From: DATLWN01 sp963764315
Lineage (GTDB): Bacteria > Pseudomonadota > Zetaproteobacteria > Mariprofundales > Mariprofundaceae
Direction of reading: 5' to 3'
Length of the DNA stretch: 64,000 nucleotides
NCBI GenBank assembly: GCA_963764315.1
Contig: CAVXSB010000004.1
Location: 1-64,000 of the forward strand
The position numbers and the translations under genes were made by a program. Below, one piece after another: positions 42,496 through 50,849 of this stretch; within the stretch, counting starts at the first letter, position 1; every line of letters begins with the position of its first letter. The notes beneath the pieces are model-generated. The model was not told the origin of the DNA. It made no database searches and saw only the letters and a program-made list of their open reading frames with translations.

Positions 42496-43412
42496 TGCGC
42501 CGGCTTCGCTTCCTTTTTGCCGCCCTGATGCTGGCCACAGCAGGCATCGCCCACGCCGAGACAGCGACCATCGACGTCCATCACATCACTCCGGGCGAGG
42601 CGGCGCAGCTGGCGCAAACCCAGCTTTCGTCGACCGGCCATATCGTCGTACTCTCCTCGAGGCGCACCGTCGTCATCGATGACGACGCCAAGCACGTGGC
42701 GGCGGCGCGCGCCCTGATCCGACGCCTGGATGTGGCGGCTCCGTCGTTTCAGGTGGAGTTGCAGATCGACACCGTCAGCCACGACGATATCGCCTCTTTG
42801 ACCGCGCATGGCCAGTCCATGCCGGGCGGCTGGCTGCGCCTGCATGCCGATGCCGCCTCGCTGGACACCTACAGCGAGAAGGATCTCGAGTTGCGCATCA
42901 GCGCTAACCACGGCGGGCGCATCGAAACCGGCACCATCCAGCCGATCACCGCCGAGACGCGGCAATGGCTGGCCGCCCACGGCATATCGGAATCCGAGAC
43001 CGTGGCGCTGGTGCCGATCACCTCCGGCTTCAATATCGAAGCGCGCATGGCCAGGGACGGACAAGCGCATGTGGCGCTGCATCCGTGGATCCGCCGCCAG
43101 CAACAGGGCGGCGGCGTGAGCGGACAGATGCAAGTTCTGATCGGGCTGGGTACCACCGGCACCCCGCAAACCCCGCCGTCGACGACAGCGCCGGCGATGC
43201 GCATCTACGGCGAGCCGTCCAGCGCCACGGATTTGAACGAGATCCGTATCAGCGAGGCGGATACCGATCTTAACGTGCCGCTGGATCAATGGGTGACGAT
43301 CGGCGCCGTGCGCGCTTCGGCCAGCAGCTTTGGGCAGGCCATGCTCTCGAGCCAGCCGAACGGTGGGACCATGGATGTATTGATCCGCCTGCGCGTGAAG
43401 GCGGTTCGCTAA
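42492..43412 (+). CDS. Exported protein with secretin NolW-like domain
   Basis: A 306-residue protein with a signal peptide (MMRRLRFLFAALMLATAGIA, cleavage after AHA). Residues 25-85 (TIDVHHITPGEAAQLAQTQL, then VVIDDDAKHVAAARALIRRL) match the short NolW/N1 domains at the front of secretins. The C-terminal 220 residues lack a recognisable secretin barrel, so it may be a truncated secretin-like periplasmic protein. It overlaps the CDF gene by 4 bp. Confidence 0.65.
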   Translation: MMRRLRFLFAALMLATAGIAHAETATIDVHHITPGEAAQLAQTQLSSTGHIVVLSSRRTVVIDDDAKHVAAARALIRRLDVAAPSFQVELQIDTVSHDDIASLTAHGQSMPGGWLRLHADAASLDTYSEKDLELRISANHGGRIETGTIQPITAETRQWLAAHGISESETVALVPITSGFNIEARMARDGQAHVALHPWIRRQQQGGGVSGQMQVLIGLGTTGTPQTPPSTTAPAMRIYGEPSSATDLNEIRISEADTDLNVPLDQWVTIGAVRASASSFGQAMLSSQPNGGTMDVLIRLRVKAVR

Positions 43413-43443
43413 ATCTCCGAAGCGTTAGGGTAAGCGGGAGCGG

Positions 43444-43878
43444 TTAACGCTTCAGACGATACCACTGCGCCATGCGGTGCAGCCAGAACTGGCGGTATTC
43501 GTCGGGCGTGACCTGGCCATCGTGATTGGCGTCCATGGCGTCGAAGCGATCCTTGGCCCGCTGCTGCACCATCGCCATGTACTCATCGAAGGACACGGCA
43601 TCCGACTTGTCGGTATCCAGTTGCATGAAGCTTTTGACGATCTTGTCCGTGGAGGTCAGCGGACCGCTGGGTTGCGGCGCACTGGTATCCGGCGTGGAGG
43701 ATGCGGCCTCCTCGTCGTCGGTCGCATCCGTCTGTGCGGCCGCTTGTGCGGGCTGCGCGGGCGTCTTCGCCACGGAGGACGGCTGTGTCGGGGCCTTGCC
43801 GGCATCGGTGGCCCAGGCCAGGGGAGTGGTGCCGATCCCGGCCACCAGCAGGGCGGTGGCCACCATGCGCGCGAACAT
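43444..43878 (-). CDS. Exported EF-hand protein
   Basis: A 144-residue protein with a signal peptide (MFARMVATALLVAGIGTTPLA), a long Ala/Pro/Gln/Thr-rich linker (about 25-75) and two EF-hand calcium loops, DTDKSDAVSFDEY and DANHDGQVTPDEY. The second loop has the full set of acidic ligands; the first is slightly degenerate. AAGGAGG 5 bases before the ATG at 43878 is a strong ribosome site. Divergent from thyA. Role unknown; calcium sensing in the periplasm is an inference. Confidence 0.8.
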   Translation of the reverse strand: MFARMVATALLVAGIGTTPLAWATDAGKAPTQPSSVAKTPAQPAQAAAQTDATDDEEAASSTPDTSAPQPSGPLTSTDKIVKSFMQLDTDKSDAVSFDEYMAMVQQRAKDRFDAMDANHDGQVTPDEYRQFWLHRMAQWYRLKR

Positions 43879-43974
43879 AATGCCTCCTTGTGCGGCGCGC
43901 CGGCATTGCAAAGCCGGACCGCGCGTGCAGCATATCCGACGACGGCGCCCGGCGCCAATGGAGGGGGGATTCGC

Positions 43975-44808
43975 GTGAAGGCCTATCTCGATCTGATGCA
44001 GCATGTGCTGGAGCACGGCACCCGCAAGGGGGACCGCACCGGCACCGGCACCCTGTCGGTGTTCGGCCACCAGATGCGCTTCGATTTGGCCGAGGGCTTC
44101 CCCATCGTCACCACCAAGAAGCTTCACCTGCGCTCGATCATCCACGAACTGCTGTGGTTTTTGCGCGGCGAGACCAACATCGCCTATCTGCACGAGAACA
44201 AGGTGTCGATCTGGAACGAATGGGCCACGAGCGATGGCGACCTCGGCCCCGTCTACGGCTACCAGTGGCGCTCCTGGCCCACCCCCGACGGACGGCACAT
44301 CGACCAGATCTCCGAACTCGTGGCCCAGATCAAGGCGCGCCCGAACTCGCGCCGACTCATCGTCTCGGCCTGGAACGTTTCCGATCTGCCGGACGAATCG
44401 ATCCCACCCCAGGCCAACGTCGAACAGGGGCGCATGGCGCTGGCGCCGTGCCACGCCTTCTTCCAGTTCTATGTCGCCGAGGGCCGGCTTTCCTGCCAGC
44501 TCTACCAGCGCAGCGCCGACATCCTGCTCGGCGTGCCATTCAATATCGCCAGTTATGCGCTGCTGACCATGATGATGGCACAGGTCACCGGCCTGAAGCC
44601 GGGCGAATTCATCCACACCTTCGGCGATGCTCACATCTACCTGAATCACCTGGAGCAGGTGACCACGCAGCTGTCGCGCGAGCCGTATCCCTTGCCGACG
44701 ATGAAGATCAACCCGGACGTGAAAGATATCTTCGGTTTCAAATTCGAGGACTTCGAGCTGGTCGGCTACGAGAGCCACCCCCCGATCAAGGCGCCGATCG
44801 CGATCTGA
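43975..44808 (+). CDS. thyA: Thymidylate synthase
   Basis: A 277-residue folate-dependent enzyme that makes dTMP. The catalytic Cys is in ALAPCHAFFQFYV, the phosphate-binding Arg in QLYQRSADILLGVPFN, and FIHTFGDAHIYLNHLEQ closes the folate site. GGAGGGGGG upstream supports the GTG at 43975. The partner folA is 5 kb downstream, not adjacent. Confidence 0.95.
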   Translation: MKAYLDLMQHVLEHGTRKGDRTGTGTLSVFGHQMRFDLAEGFPIVTTKKLHLRSIIHELLWFLRGETNIAYLHENKVSIWNEWATSDGDLGPVYGYQWRSWPTPDGRHIDQISELVAQIKARPNSRRLIVSAWNVSDLPDESIPPQANVEQGRMALAPCHAFFQFYVAEGRLSCQLYQRSADILLGVPFNIASYALLTMMMAQVTGLKPGEFIHTFGDAHIYLNHLEQVTTQLSREPYPLPTMKINPDVKDIFGFKFEDFELVGYESHPPIKAPIAI

Positions 44809-44832
44809 TCCTCAAGAAACGACAGCCCCAGT

Positions 44833-45099
44833 TCATTCATAATGCGACCACATGCGGATGACCTTGACGGTATGGATGTCGTCCAGGATCTGATACACGA
44901 GCCGGTGCTGGATATTGATGCGCCGGGAGCAAGCGCCGGCAAGGTCACCGACCAGCTTCTCGTAGGGAGGCGGGCTCTGGTAAGGATCGGTCGTCAGGAC
45001 ATCCAGTAGCTTTTCGGCCTGAGGCCGCAGGCCTGAGCGCGCGATCTTCCGGGCGTCTTTCTGGGCTTGTTTGGTAAAAACAAGCCTCCATTGCGTCAC
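44833..45099 (-). CDS. yoeB: Toxin of the YoeB/Txe family
   Basis: An 88-residue RelE-fold mRNA interferase. WRLVFTKQAQKDARKIARSG begins the fold and SRRINIQHRLVYQI and VKVIRMWSHYE carry the catalytic Arg and C-terminal His/Tyr of the YoeB group. The GTG at 45099 forms a GTGA overlap with the antitoxin stop and gives a normal YoeB length; a longer ATG at 45120 would add seven residues. The toxin follows its antitoxin, as usual for yefM-yoeB. Confidence 0.88.
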   Translation of the reverse strand: MTQWRLVFTKQAQKDARKIARSGLRPQAEKLLDVLTTDPYQSPPPYEKLVGDLAGACSRRINIQHRLVYQILDDIHTVKVIRMWSHYE

Positions 45100-45338
45100 C
45101 AGCCGGGCTCCTCCGTACATTCATCCGCCGGGGTCTTAAGACCTTTCCGGATCGAATCGACCATGCCGGGCACCGATTGAAGGTTCAGCGTTTCCTGGAT
45201 AGCACGCCAATCATCCTCGGAGATCAACACCGCAGAAGAGCGCTTGCCGGTGATCTGGATGGGACGATGAGACTCAGCCACATCGTCGAGCAGCGCGTAG
45301 AGCCGTTTGCGGGCCTCGGTTGCGGTGATATTGGTCAT
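45096..45338 (-). CDS. yefM: Antitoxin of the Phd/YefM family
   Basis: An 80-residue antitoxin. N-terminal DNA-binding part MTNITATEARKRLYALLDDV and the ITGKRSSAVLISEDDWRAIQETL segment are diagnostic of YefM. The C-terminal tail wraps the toxin. AAGGAG 6 bases upstream supports the ATG at 45338. A perfect palindrome just upstream (45353-45370) is the likely autoregulatory operator. Confidence 0.9.
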   Translation of the reverse strand: MTNITATEARKRLYALLDDVAESHRPIQITGKRSSAVLISEDDWRAIQETLNLQSVPGMVDSIRKGLKTPADECTEEPGW

Positions 45339-45352
45339 GCCGATCTCCTTTA

Positions 45353-45370
45353 CGTACGGAATACCGTACG
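45353..45370. promoter_or_regulatory. Palindromic operator of the yefM-yoeB pair
   Basis: CGTACGG-AATA-CCGTACG is a perfect 7-bp inverted repeat 15 bp upstream of the antitoxin start. Antitoxins of this family repress their own operon at such dyads. Confidence 0.65.
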
Positions 45371-45406
45371 CCGAAGGCGGCCGTCGTGTCAACCGACGCG
45401 ACTGAG

Positions 45407-45799
45407 CTAAGGCTGATTGCGCATGAAATCGGCGATCTTATAGAAGGCGTCCCGCAGCTCGCCCCGCAGCGCCGCATCGTCCACCGTCTCATCCAGCGCC
45501 TGCGTCATGCAGGCCATCCACTGATCCCGCTCGGATTCACCGATGGGAAACTGCATGTGCCGCATGCGCAGCCTCGGATGCCCAAACTTCTCCATATACA
45601 GCGACGGTCCGCCCATCCAGCCGGAGAGGAACATGAACAGCCGATCCTGGGCGCGGGCCATGTCCGCATGCAGATCCCGAATGCCCTTGGCCTGGGGCAT
45701 CGTATCCATGATCTCATAAAAGCGATGCACCAGCCGGCGCACCCCGGTCTCGCCACCAATGCGCTCGTAGAAGGATCTAGGGTCGTTGCTGATCTGCAT
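45407..45799 (-). CDS. Group II truncated haemoglobin
   Basis: A 130-residue haem protein. FYERIGGETGVRRLVHRFYEIM starts the fold, the proximal His is in KFGHPRLRMRH, and the WMGGPSLYMEKFG loop is typical of group II (O type). These globins bind O2, NO or peroxide. The ATG at 45799 is used; a TTG at 45808 adds three residues. It lies between the toxin-antitoxin pair and the small parA partner. Confidence 0.88.
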   Translation of the reverse strand: MQISNDPRSFYERIGGETGVRRLVHRFYEIMDTMPQAKGIRDLHADMARAQDRLFMFLSGWMGGPSLYMEKFGHPRLRMRHMQFPIGESERDQWMACMTQALDETVDDAALRGELRDAFYKIADFMRNQP

Positions 45800-45886
45800 G
45801 CCGGACAATCTATCGACCTAGCGCTATTGCACCAGCGAACTCTTGGCGACGAACGCCAGCTATCACCGGGCCCGCAACTAACGCGT

Positions 45887-46075
45887 CTAGTCCGGCCAGA
45901 CCCGACGGGAGGGGAAAGGCACGATGGGAGATTCAGGCTCGGGCTTCTTTCTGGCCCTGGGCCTTGTCGTTTTTGGCGATGGCGCAACGGCATCTGCGCC
46001 GGTCGCGTCCTGCTCGTTGACAGCGGACGCCTTGGCCTGGCGAACGCTCTGGGTCAGTTTCGATGCAATAGTCAT
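45887..46075 (-). CDS. Small ParA-associated protein
   Basis: A 62-residue ORF beginning MTIASKLTQSVRQAKASAV and continuing with a Pro/Arg/Lys-rich disordered tail (RPRARKKPEPESPIVPFPS). It starts 3 bp after parA ends, with GAGGAGGT inside the parA 3' end as ribosome site, so it is translationally coupled. Its size, basic character and position suit the small partner of a partition pair, but I recognise no family. Confidence 0.6.
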   Translation of the reverse strand: MTIASKLTQSVRQAKASAVNEQDATGADAVAPSPKTTRPRARKKPEPESPIVPFPSRRVWPD

Positions 46076-46078
46076 GGC

Positions 46079-46711
46079 TTACAGTACCTCCTCGATGATC
46101 CGCTCGATTTCATCGATAGCAGGCTGGCCGTGTTTACCGATGCAATAAACGCTTCTGCCCTCGATGGCCACATTGCGGTAAATGGCGCGTCGCCGTAATC
46201 CACTGTTGAGTGCCGGTATATTGAATTCCTCCAGCGCATCTTTCATGGCCCGGGACAAGGCGCTGCGCGGTTCCAGTTGATTGATCACGATATGGGCTTT
46301 CAGCCGGGGCTTGATCTGCATGATCTGTTCTATGGCGTTGGCCATGCGCACGCTTGCCCAAAGATCCACCGGAGACGGCAAGACCGGGATCAAAACAGTG
46401 TCCGCTGCCACCATGGCTTTTGAGGTGTTCTCGGTTTCCAGGGTCGGGGGACAGTCGATGACCACATAGTCGTAATCACGGCTGAAGCGATTGACCTCGT
46501 GAGTCAGGTTCCCGCTGACGGAAATCACCGAAACAGGAAAGGGCTGCTCTTCGGAGGCCGAACCGCTCCACTGACTCGCGGAACCCTGAGGGTCGGCGTC
46601 GATGACCAGAGTCCGTCCACGCTTCGACAATCCGGCAGCCAGATTCATCGAAAGCGTGGTTTTTCCACTTCCCCCTTTTTGATTGGAAACCGAAAAAATG
46701 TGCGAACTCAT
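46079..46711 (-). CDS. parA: ParA-family partition ATPase
   Basis: A 210-residue plasmid-type ParA. The deviant Walker A is NQKGGSGKTTLSMNLA (about 10-25), A' is LVIDADPQGSASQW, and Walker B is YVVIDCPPTLE. No N-terminal helix-turn-helix is present, as in type Ib ParA. A tiny coupled gene follows. The upstream region is AT-rich. The pair looks like a remnant of a plasmid or integrative element; it is quite different from the ParA-like protein at 9410-10144. Confidence 0.88.
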   Translation of the reverse strand: MSSHIFSVSNQKGGSGKTTLSMNLAAGLSKRGRTLVIDADPQGSASQWSGSASEEQPFPVSVISVSGNLTHEVNRFSRDYDYVVIDCPPTLETENTSKAMVAADTVLIPVLPSPVDLWASVRMANAIEQIMQIKPRLKAHIVINQLEPRSALSRAMKDALEEFNIPALNSGLRRRAIYRNVAIEGRSVYCIGKHGQPAIDEIERIIEEVL

Positions 46712-46982
46712 GGCGACTCCACCATTGGCCACTGGTCGATGGGATGCTGCTCAGGGAGGGTCCATGGCATCAAGCCGTCATCCATAGGCTCATCCCTGCT
46801 TACCCGAGCCCCATCATCACCAGATCGTATATGTTAAAGGGCGCCGAAACACATTGATGATTCCTGGTGCAGGCATAGAGAACTCATAGATGACAGGCAT
46901 GGATTCGGGCGAGATGTCTTTATGGGCCTGGGAGGCATCCGAGCGCTCTGCGCCCGGATGCCATTGACCCTACGGTTGATAA
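46712..46982. other. Intergenic region between parA and katG
   Basis: About 270 bp, AT-rich for this genome, with no supported gene. It should hold the parA promoter and the katG 3' end; a stem-loop at 46934-46962 is the only clear structure. Confidence 0.5.
46934..46962 (-). terminator. Stem-loop after katG
   Basis: GGCATCCG and CGGATGCC form a perfect 8-bp stem with a 13-base loop, about 20 bp past the katG stop on the minus strand. It lacks a T-run, so it may be a weak terminator. Confidence 0.45.
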
Positions 46983-49190
46983 TCAGGCCAGATCGAAGCG
47001 GTCCAGGTTCATCACCTTGGTCCAGACGGCCACGAAATCGTGGACGAACTTCTCCTGGGCATCCGCGGCGGCATAGACCTCGGCCAGCGCGCGCAGCTCG
47101 GAGTTCGAGCCGAAGACCAGGTCGACGCGGGTGCCGGTCCACTTCGGCTTGCCGCTCTTGCGATCTGAGCCCTCGAACACGGCTTCGTCCTTCGAGGTCG
47201 GCTTCCACACCGTGCCCATATCGAGCAGGTTGACGAAGAAATCATTCGTCAGCGCCCCCGGCCTATCGGTGAACACGCCGTGCCGGCTATCGCCGACGTT
47301 CGCGCCCAGCACGCGCATGCCGCCGACGAGCACCGTCATCTCCGGCGGGGTCAGCGTCAGCAACTGCGCCTTATCCACCAGCATCTCCTCGGCGGACACC
47401 GTGTACCTGGCCTTCATATAGTTGCGAAAACCATCCGCCTCCGGCTCGAGCACGGCAAAGGACTCGACGTCGGTCTGATTCTGCAGCGCATCCATACGCC
47501 CCGGCGAGAACGGCACCGTGACGCTATGGCCGGCGCTCTTCGCCGCCTGCTCGATGCCGGCGCACCCGGCCAGCACGATCAGATCGGCCAGCGAGACGCG
47601 CTTACTGCCGGGCTTGCTCCCCGACTGCGCGCCATTGAACGCGCGCTGGATGCCCTCCAGCACACCGAGCACCTTCGCCAGCCGCTTCGGCTGGTTGACC
47701 TCCCAATCCTTCTGCGGGGCCAGGCGGATGCGGGCGCCGTTGGCACCGCCGCGCATGTCGGAGCCGCGGAAAGTGGAGGCCGAGGCCCAGGCGACGGAGA
47801 CGAGATCGGACACGGACAGGCCGGAGTCCAGGATGTTTTCCTTCAGGCCTGCAACGTCCATGTCGTCGACCAGTTCGTGATCGACTGCCGGGATCGGGTC
47901 CTGCCAGATCAGGTCCTCCGCCGGCACCTCGGGGCCGAGATAACGCGACTTGGGTCCCATGTCGCGGTGGGTCAGTTTGAACCACGCACGCGCAAAGGCA
48001 TCGGCGAACTCATCCGGGTGCTCGTGGAAATGCCGCGCAATCGGTTCGTAGATCGGATCCATGCGCATGGCCATGTCGGCATCGGTCATGATGATCGGCC
48101 GCTTCCGGGATGCATCCTCCGCGGCCGGGGCCTGGTTGCCGTCGGTCGCCTGCTTCGGCGTCCACTGATTGGCACCGGCCGGGCTCTTGGTCAGTTCCCA
48201 CTCGTTGCCGAACAGCATATCCAGATAGCCCATATCCCATTGCGTCGGAGTCGGGTTCCATGCGCCTTCCAGGCCGCTGCCGATCTGGTCGCCGCCCTTG
48301 CCGCTGGCGTAACGGCTCTTCCAGCCCAGTCCCTGTTGCTCGATGGGGGCGGCCTCGGGCTCGGGGCCGACCAGCGCCGCATCGCCGGCGCCGTGACATT
48401 TGCCGAAGGTGTGGCCGCCGGCGGTGAGCGCGACCGTCTCGTAATCGTTCATGGCCATGCGCGCGAAGGTTTCGCGCACGTCCCGGCCGGAGGCCATTGG
48501 ATCCGGTTTGCCGTTCGGGCCTTCCGGGTTCACGTAGATCAGGCCCATCTGCACCGCGGCCAGCGGGTTTTCGAGGCCCTCGTGCTCATCGGAACCGTGC
48601 TCGCCGGAATGGCGCTGATCGGCAAGCCAGTCCTTCTCGGCTCCCCAGTAGATGTCCTTCTCCGGCTCCCAGATATCCTCGCGTCCGCCGGCGAAACCGA
48701 AGGTCTTGAACCCCATCGATTCCAGGCCGACATTACCCGTGAGGATCAACAGATCGGCCCAGGAGATGCTCCGGCCGTACTTCTGCTTGATCGGCCACAG
48801 CAGCCGGCGCGCCTTGTCGAGGTTGACGTTGTCGGGCCAGCTGTTGACGGGTGCGAAGCGCTGGTTGCCCGTGCCGGCACCGCCGCGGCCGTCGCCGGTG
48901 CGATAGGTGCCCGCAGCGTGCCATGCCATGCGAATGAACATGGGGCCGTAGTGGCCGTAGTCCGCCGGCCACCAGTCCTGCGAATCGCGCATCAGGTCGG
49001 TGAGGTCTTTTTTCAGCGCCTTCAGATCGAGGTTCTTGAACGCTTCCGCGTAGTTGAAATCCCCGCCCATCGGATCGGACTTGGCGCCATGCTGGCGCAG
49101 GATGTCCAGGTTCAACCGGTTCGGCCACCAGTCCCGGTTCGACGTGCCGCCGCCGGACGGATGATGCATCGGACATTTGCTCTCGGACAT
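46983..49190 (-). CDS. katG: Catalase-peroxidase
   Basis: A 735-residue bifunctional haem enzyme that destroys hydrogen peroxide. The distal Arg/Trp/His site is FIRMAWHAAGTYR (about 100), the proximal His is in LTAGGHTFGKCHGAG, and the Tyr of the Met-Tyr-Trp crosslink is in MGLIYVNPEGPNG. The C-terminal, haem-free repeat domain is complete. AAGGAG before the ATG at 49190 is a strong ribosome site. A 23-bp dyad lies about 100 bp upstream. Confidence 0.96.
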   Translation of the reverse strand: MSESKCPMHHPSGGGTSNRDWWPNRLNLDILRQHGAKSDPMGGDFNYAEAFKNLDLKALKKDLTDLMRDSQDWWPADYGHYGPMFIRMAWHAAGTYRTGDGRGGAGTGNQRFAPVNSWPDNVNLDKARRLLWPIKQKYGRSISWADLLILTGNVGLESMGFKTFGFAGGREDIWEPEKDIYWGAEKDWLADQRHSGEHGSDEHEGLENPLAAVQMGLIYVNPEGPNGKPDPMASGRDVRETFARMAMNDYETVALTAGGHTFGKCHGAGDAALVGPEPEAAPIEQQGLGWKSRYASGKGGDQIGSGLEGAWNPTPTQWDMGYLDMLFGNEWELTKSPAGANQWTPKQATDGNQAPAAEDASRKRPIIMTDADMAMRMDPIYEPIARHFHEHPDEFADAFARAWFKLTHRDMGPKSRYLGPEVPAEDLIWQDPIPAVDHELVDDMDVAGLKENILDSGLSVSDLVSVAWASASTFRGSDMRGGANGARIRLAPQKDWEVNQPKRLAKVLGVLEGIQRAFNGAQSGSKPGSKRVSLADLIVLAGCAGIEQAAKSAGHSVTVPFSPGRMDALQNQTDVESFAVLEPEADGFRNYMKARYTVSAEEMLVDKAQLLTLTPPEMTVLVGGMRVLGANVGDSRHGVFTDRPGALTNDFFVNLLDMGTVWKPTSKDEAVFEGSDRKSGKPKWTGTRVDLVFGSNSELRALAEVYAAADAQEKFVHDFVAVWTKVMNLDRFDLA

Positions 49191-49422
49191 GGTGTGCCTC
49201 CTTGGGCGCTCAAAACAGGTTTTGAGCCAGATGCATGTATAGCCCTTTCGACGGCGATTTGGCCAACACATCTTTCCGATCACATTGATTTGTTTTATAA
49301 AACGAAATCACGGAGATGGTGAGCAGAAGGCCGCGCCATGCTTGCCGTAGCCGGGGAGAAGGGTGACCACACGATCCGCATGGCCGCCGCCCCTGCCCGT
49401 CAGGCGAAGCGCGGGGTTGCGC
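49191..49422. other. katG upstream region
   Basis: About 230 bp between katG and the zinc-ribbon-like gene. It is AT-rich around 49280-49310, where a large dyad sits; no gene is supported. Confidence 0.5.
49287..49309. promoter_or_regulatory. Large dyad upstream of katG
   Basis: A near-perfect 23-bp inverted repeat centred on TTTTATAAAA (GATTT and AAATC at the ends, one mismatch pair). It lies 97-119 bp upstream of the katG start. The A/T-rich core is like Fur/PerR-type boxes, not like the OxyR ATAG-N7-CTAT pattern. Binding protein unknown. Confidence 0.55.
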
Positions 49423-49587
49423 TTATGCCTTCCCCTTCTCCGAAGCTCCGGACTGCACACGCTTCATCTGCACCCCACAGCAGATCTCCGAATGCGGCAT
49501 ATCCGGGGGACAGGGACAGGGCTTTTCGTACACGAGCTGGGCTCCACACTTCTCGCAAACATATCGATCACCGACATTCCGATGCAT
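49423..49587 (-). CDS. Small zinc-ribbon-like protein
   Basis: A 54-residue protein with six cysteines: C-x2-C at 11 and 14 (YVCEKCGAQLVYE), CPC at 24-26 and CC at 36-37 (SEICCGVQM). It recalls desulforedoxin or rubredoxin-like domains that bind one metal. AAGGAGG 5 bases before the ATG at 49587 is a near-perfect ribosome site. It shares the katG direction but lies 230 bp upstream. Metal and function unknown. Confidence 0.72.
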   Translation of the reverse strand: MHRNVGDRYVCEKCGAQLVYEKPCPCPPDMPHSEICCGVQMKRVQSGASEKGKA

Positions 49588-49734
49588 AGCATCCTCCTTG
49601 CCTCCCCTCGCATATGCGACTGTAGGCCAGGGCATCGGAAAACGGCAAACCGGCCACCTCGCGGGTGAGGCGATCCGCCAACAGGAGGCACGCCGGGCTT
49701 GCCATCGCGGATGCGGCCCGGAAACATCCGGGCC

Positions 49735-50232
49735 ATGAGTCTTTCCTATTCGCTGATCGTGGCCATGAGCGAGAACCGCGTCATCGGCCGCGACGACACC
49801 CTGCCCTGGCGCCTGCCGGCCGACCTGAAGCATTTCAAGGACACCACGATGGGACACCCGATCGTCATGGGGCGCCGGAACCACGAGGACATCGGCCGGC
49901 CGCTGCCGGGCCGCCAGAACATCGTGCTGACCCGCCAGGCGGACTATGCGGCGGACGGTTGCGTCGTCATCCACGAGCCGGACGAGCTCGAGGCGGTGGT
50001 GCCGGATGGCGCCGAGGTCATGATCATCGGCGGCGCCGAGGTCTACGCCCTGTTCTTCCCCAAGGTGACGCGCATGTATCTGACGCTGGTGCACGCCGAG
50101 ATCGAGGGCGACGTGTTCTTCCCGGCCTTCGGCGTGGGCAAGTGGAAGGAGACCTCGCGCCAGTTCCACCCGGCCGACGAGGCCAATGCCTACGACTACA
50201 CCTTCGTCACCATGGAGCGCGCACGTTCGTGA
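49735..50232 (+). CDS. folA: Dihydrofolate reductase
   Basis: A 165-residue NADPH-dependent enzyme that regenerates tetrahydrofolate after ThyA. IVAMSENRVIGRDDTLPWRL holds the active site, PLPGRQNIVLTR and IIGGAEVYALFFP follow. The substrate-site Asp (usual for bacteria) is in ADLKHFKDTT. In one position MGRRNHEDIG replaces the more common MGRKTYESIG. The next gene overlaps it by 4 bp. Confidence 0.94.
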   Translation: MSLSYSLIVAMSENRVIGRDDTLPWRLPADLKHFKDTTMGHPIVMGRRNHEDIGRPLPGRQNIVLTRQADYAADGCVVIHEPDELEAVVPDGAEVMIIGGAEVYALFFPKVTRMYLTLVHAEIEGDVFFPAFGVGKWKETSRQFHPADEANAYDYTFVTMERARS

Positions 50233-50849
50233 GCGCGGTGCCGGCACGGCATCGCATCATGCTGGCCGCGTTCGCGGCGGTGCTGGCCTGGTCGGCCTGG
50301 CATCCGAAGGACTACTTCATCTGGATTCTGGAGGTGTTCCCGGCGCTGGTCGGCATCGCCATCGTCGCCGCCACCTATGCGCGCTTCCGGCTGTCCGATC
50401 TCGCCTATCTGGCCATCCTCTTGCACAGCATGGTGCTGATGGTCGGCGGCCACTACACCTACGCCGAGGTGCCGCTGTTCGACTGGCTGCGCCATACCCT
50501 CGATCTCGCGCGCAACAACTTCGACCGGCTCGGGCATTTCGCCCAGGGCTTCTTCCCGGCCATCGTCGCCCGCGAGATCCTGCTGCGCCGCTCGCCGCTC
50601 GTGCCCGGCAAGTGGCTGTTCTTCATCGTCGTCTGCATCTGTCTGGCGATCAGCGCCTGTTATGAGCTCATCGAATGGTGGACGGCGCTGGCCACCGGCA
50701 CCGCCGCCGACGCCTTCCTCGCCACCCAGGGCGATCCCTGGGACACGCAGTGGGACATGTTCACGGCCCTGATCGGCGCCGTCGTCAGTCTTTTACTGCT
50801 CAGCCGCGTCCACGACCGCTCGATGGCCAGGCTCGGCCTGAAATCTTAG
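50229..50849 (+). CDS. DUF2238 / YjdF-family membrane protein
   Basis: A 206-residue polytopic membrane protein with six or so helices. NNFDRLGHFAQGFFPAIVAREIL and CYELIEWWTA and DAFLATQGDPWDTQWDMFTAL are the conserved blocks of the YjdF family. The GTG at 50229 overlaps folA (GTGA). The function is unknown. Confidence 0.85.
   Translation: MSAVPARHRIMLAAFAAVLAWSAWHPKDYFIWILEVFPALVGIAIVAATYARFRLSDLAYLAILLHSMVLMVGGHYTYAEVPLFDWLRHTLDLARNNFDRLGHFAQGFFPAIVAREILLRRSPLVPGKWLFFIVVCICLAISACYELIEWWTALATGTAADAFLATQGDPWDTQWDMFTALIGAVVSLLLLSRVHDRSMARLGLKS

Noticed and set aside
49287..49309. OxyR binding site upstream of katG
   Set aside because: The ATAG-N7-CTAT-N7-ATAG-N7-CTAT spacing is not found in the dyad; it is kept only as a dyad of unknown use.
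47280..49322. A 680-codon plus-strand frame opposite katG
   Set aside because: Antisense to a fully conserved catalase-peroxidase; no start signal or motif. Shadow frame caused by high GC at third positions.
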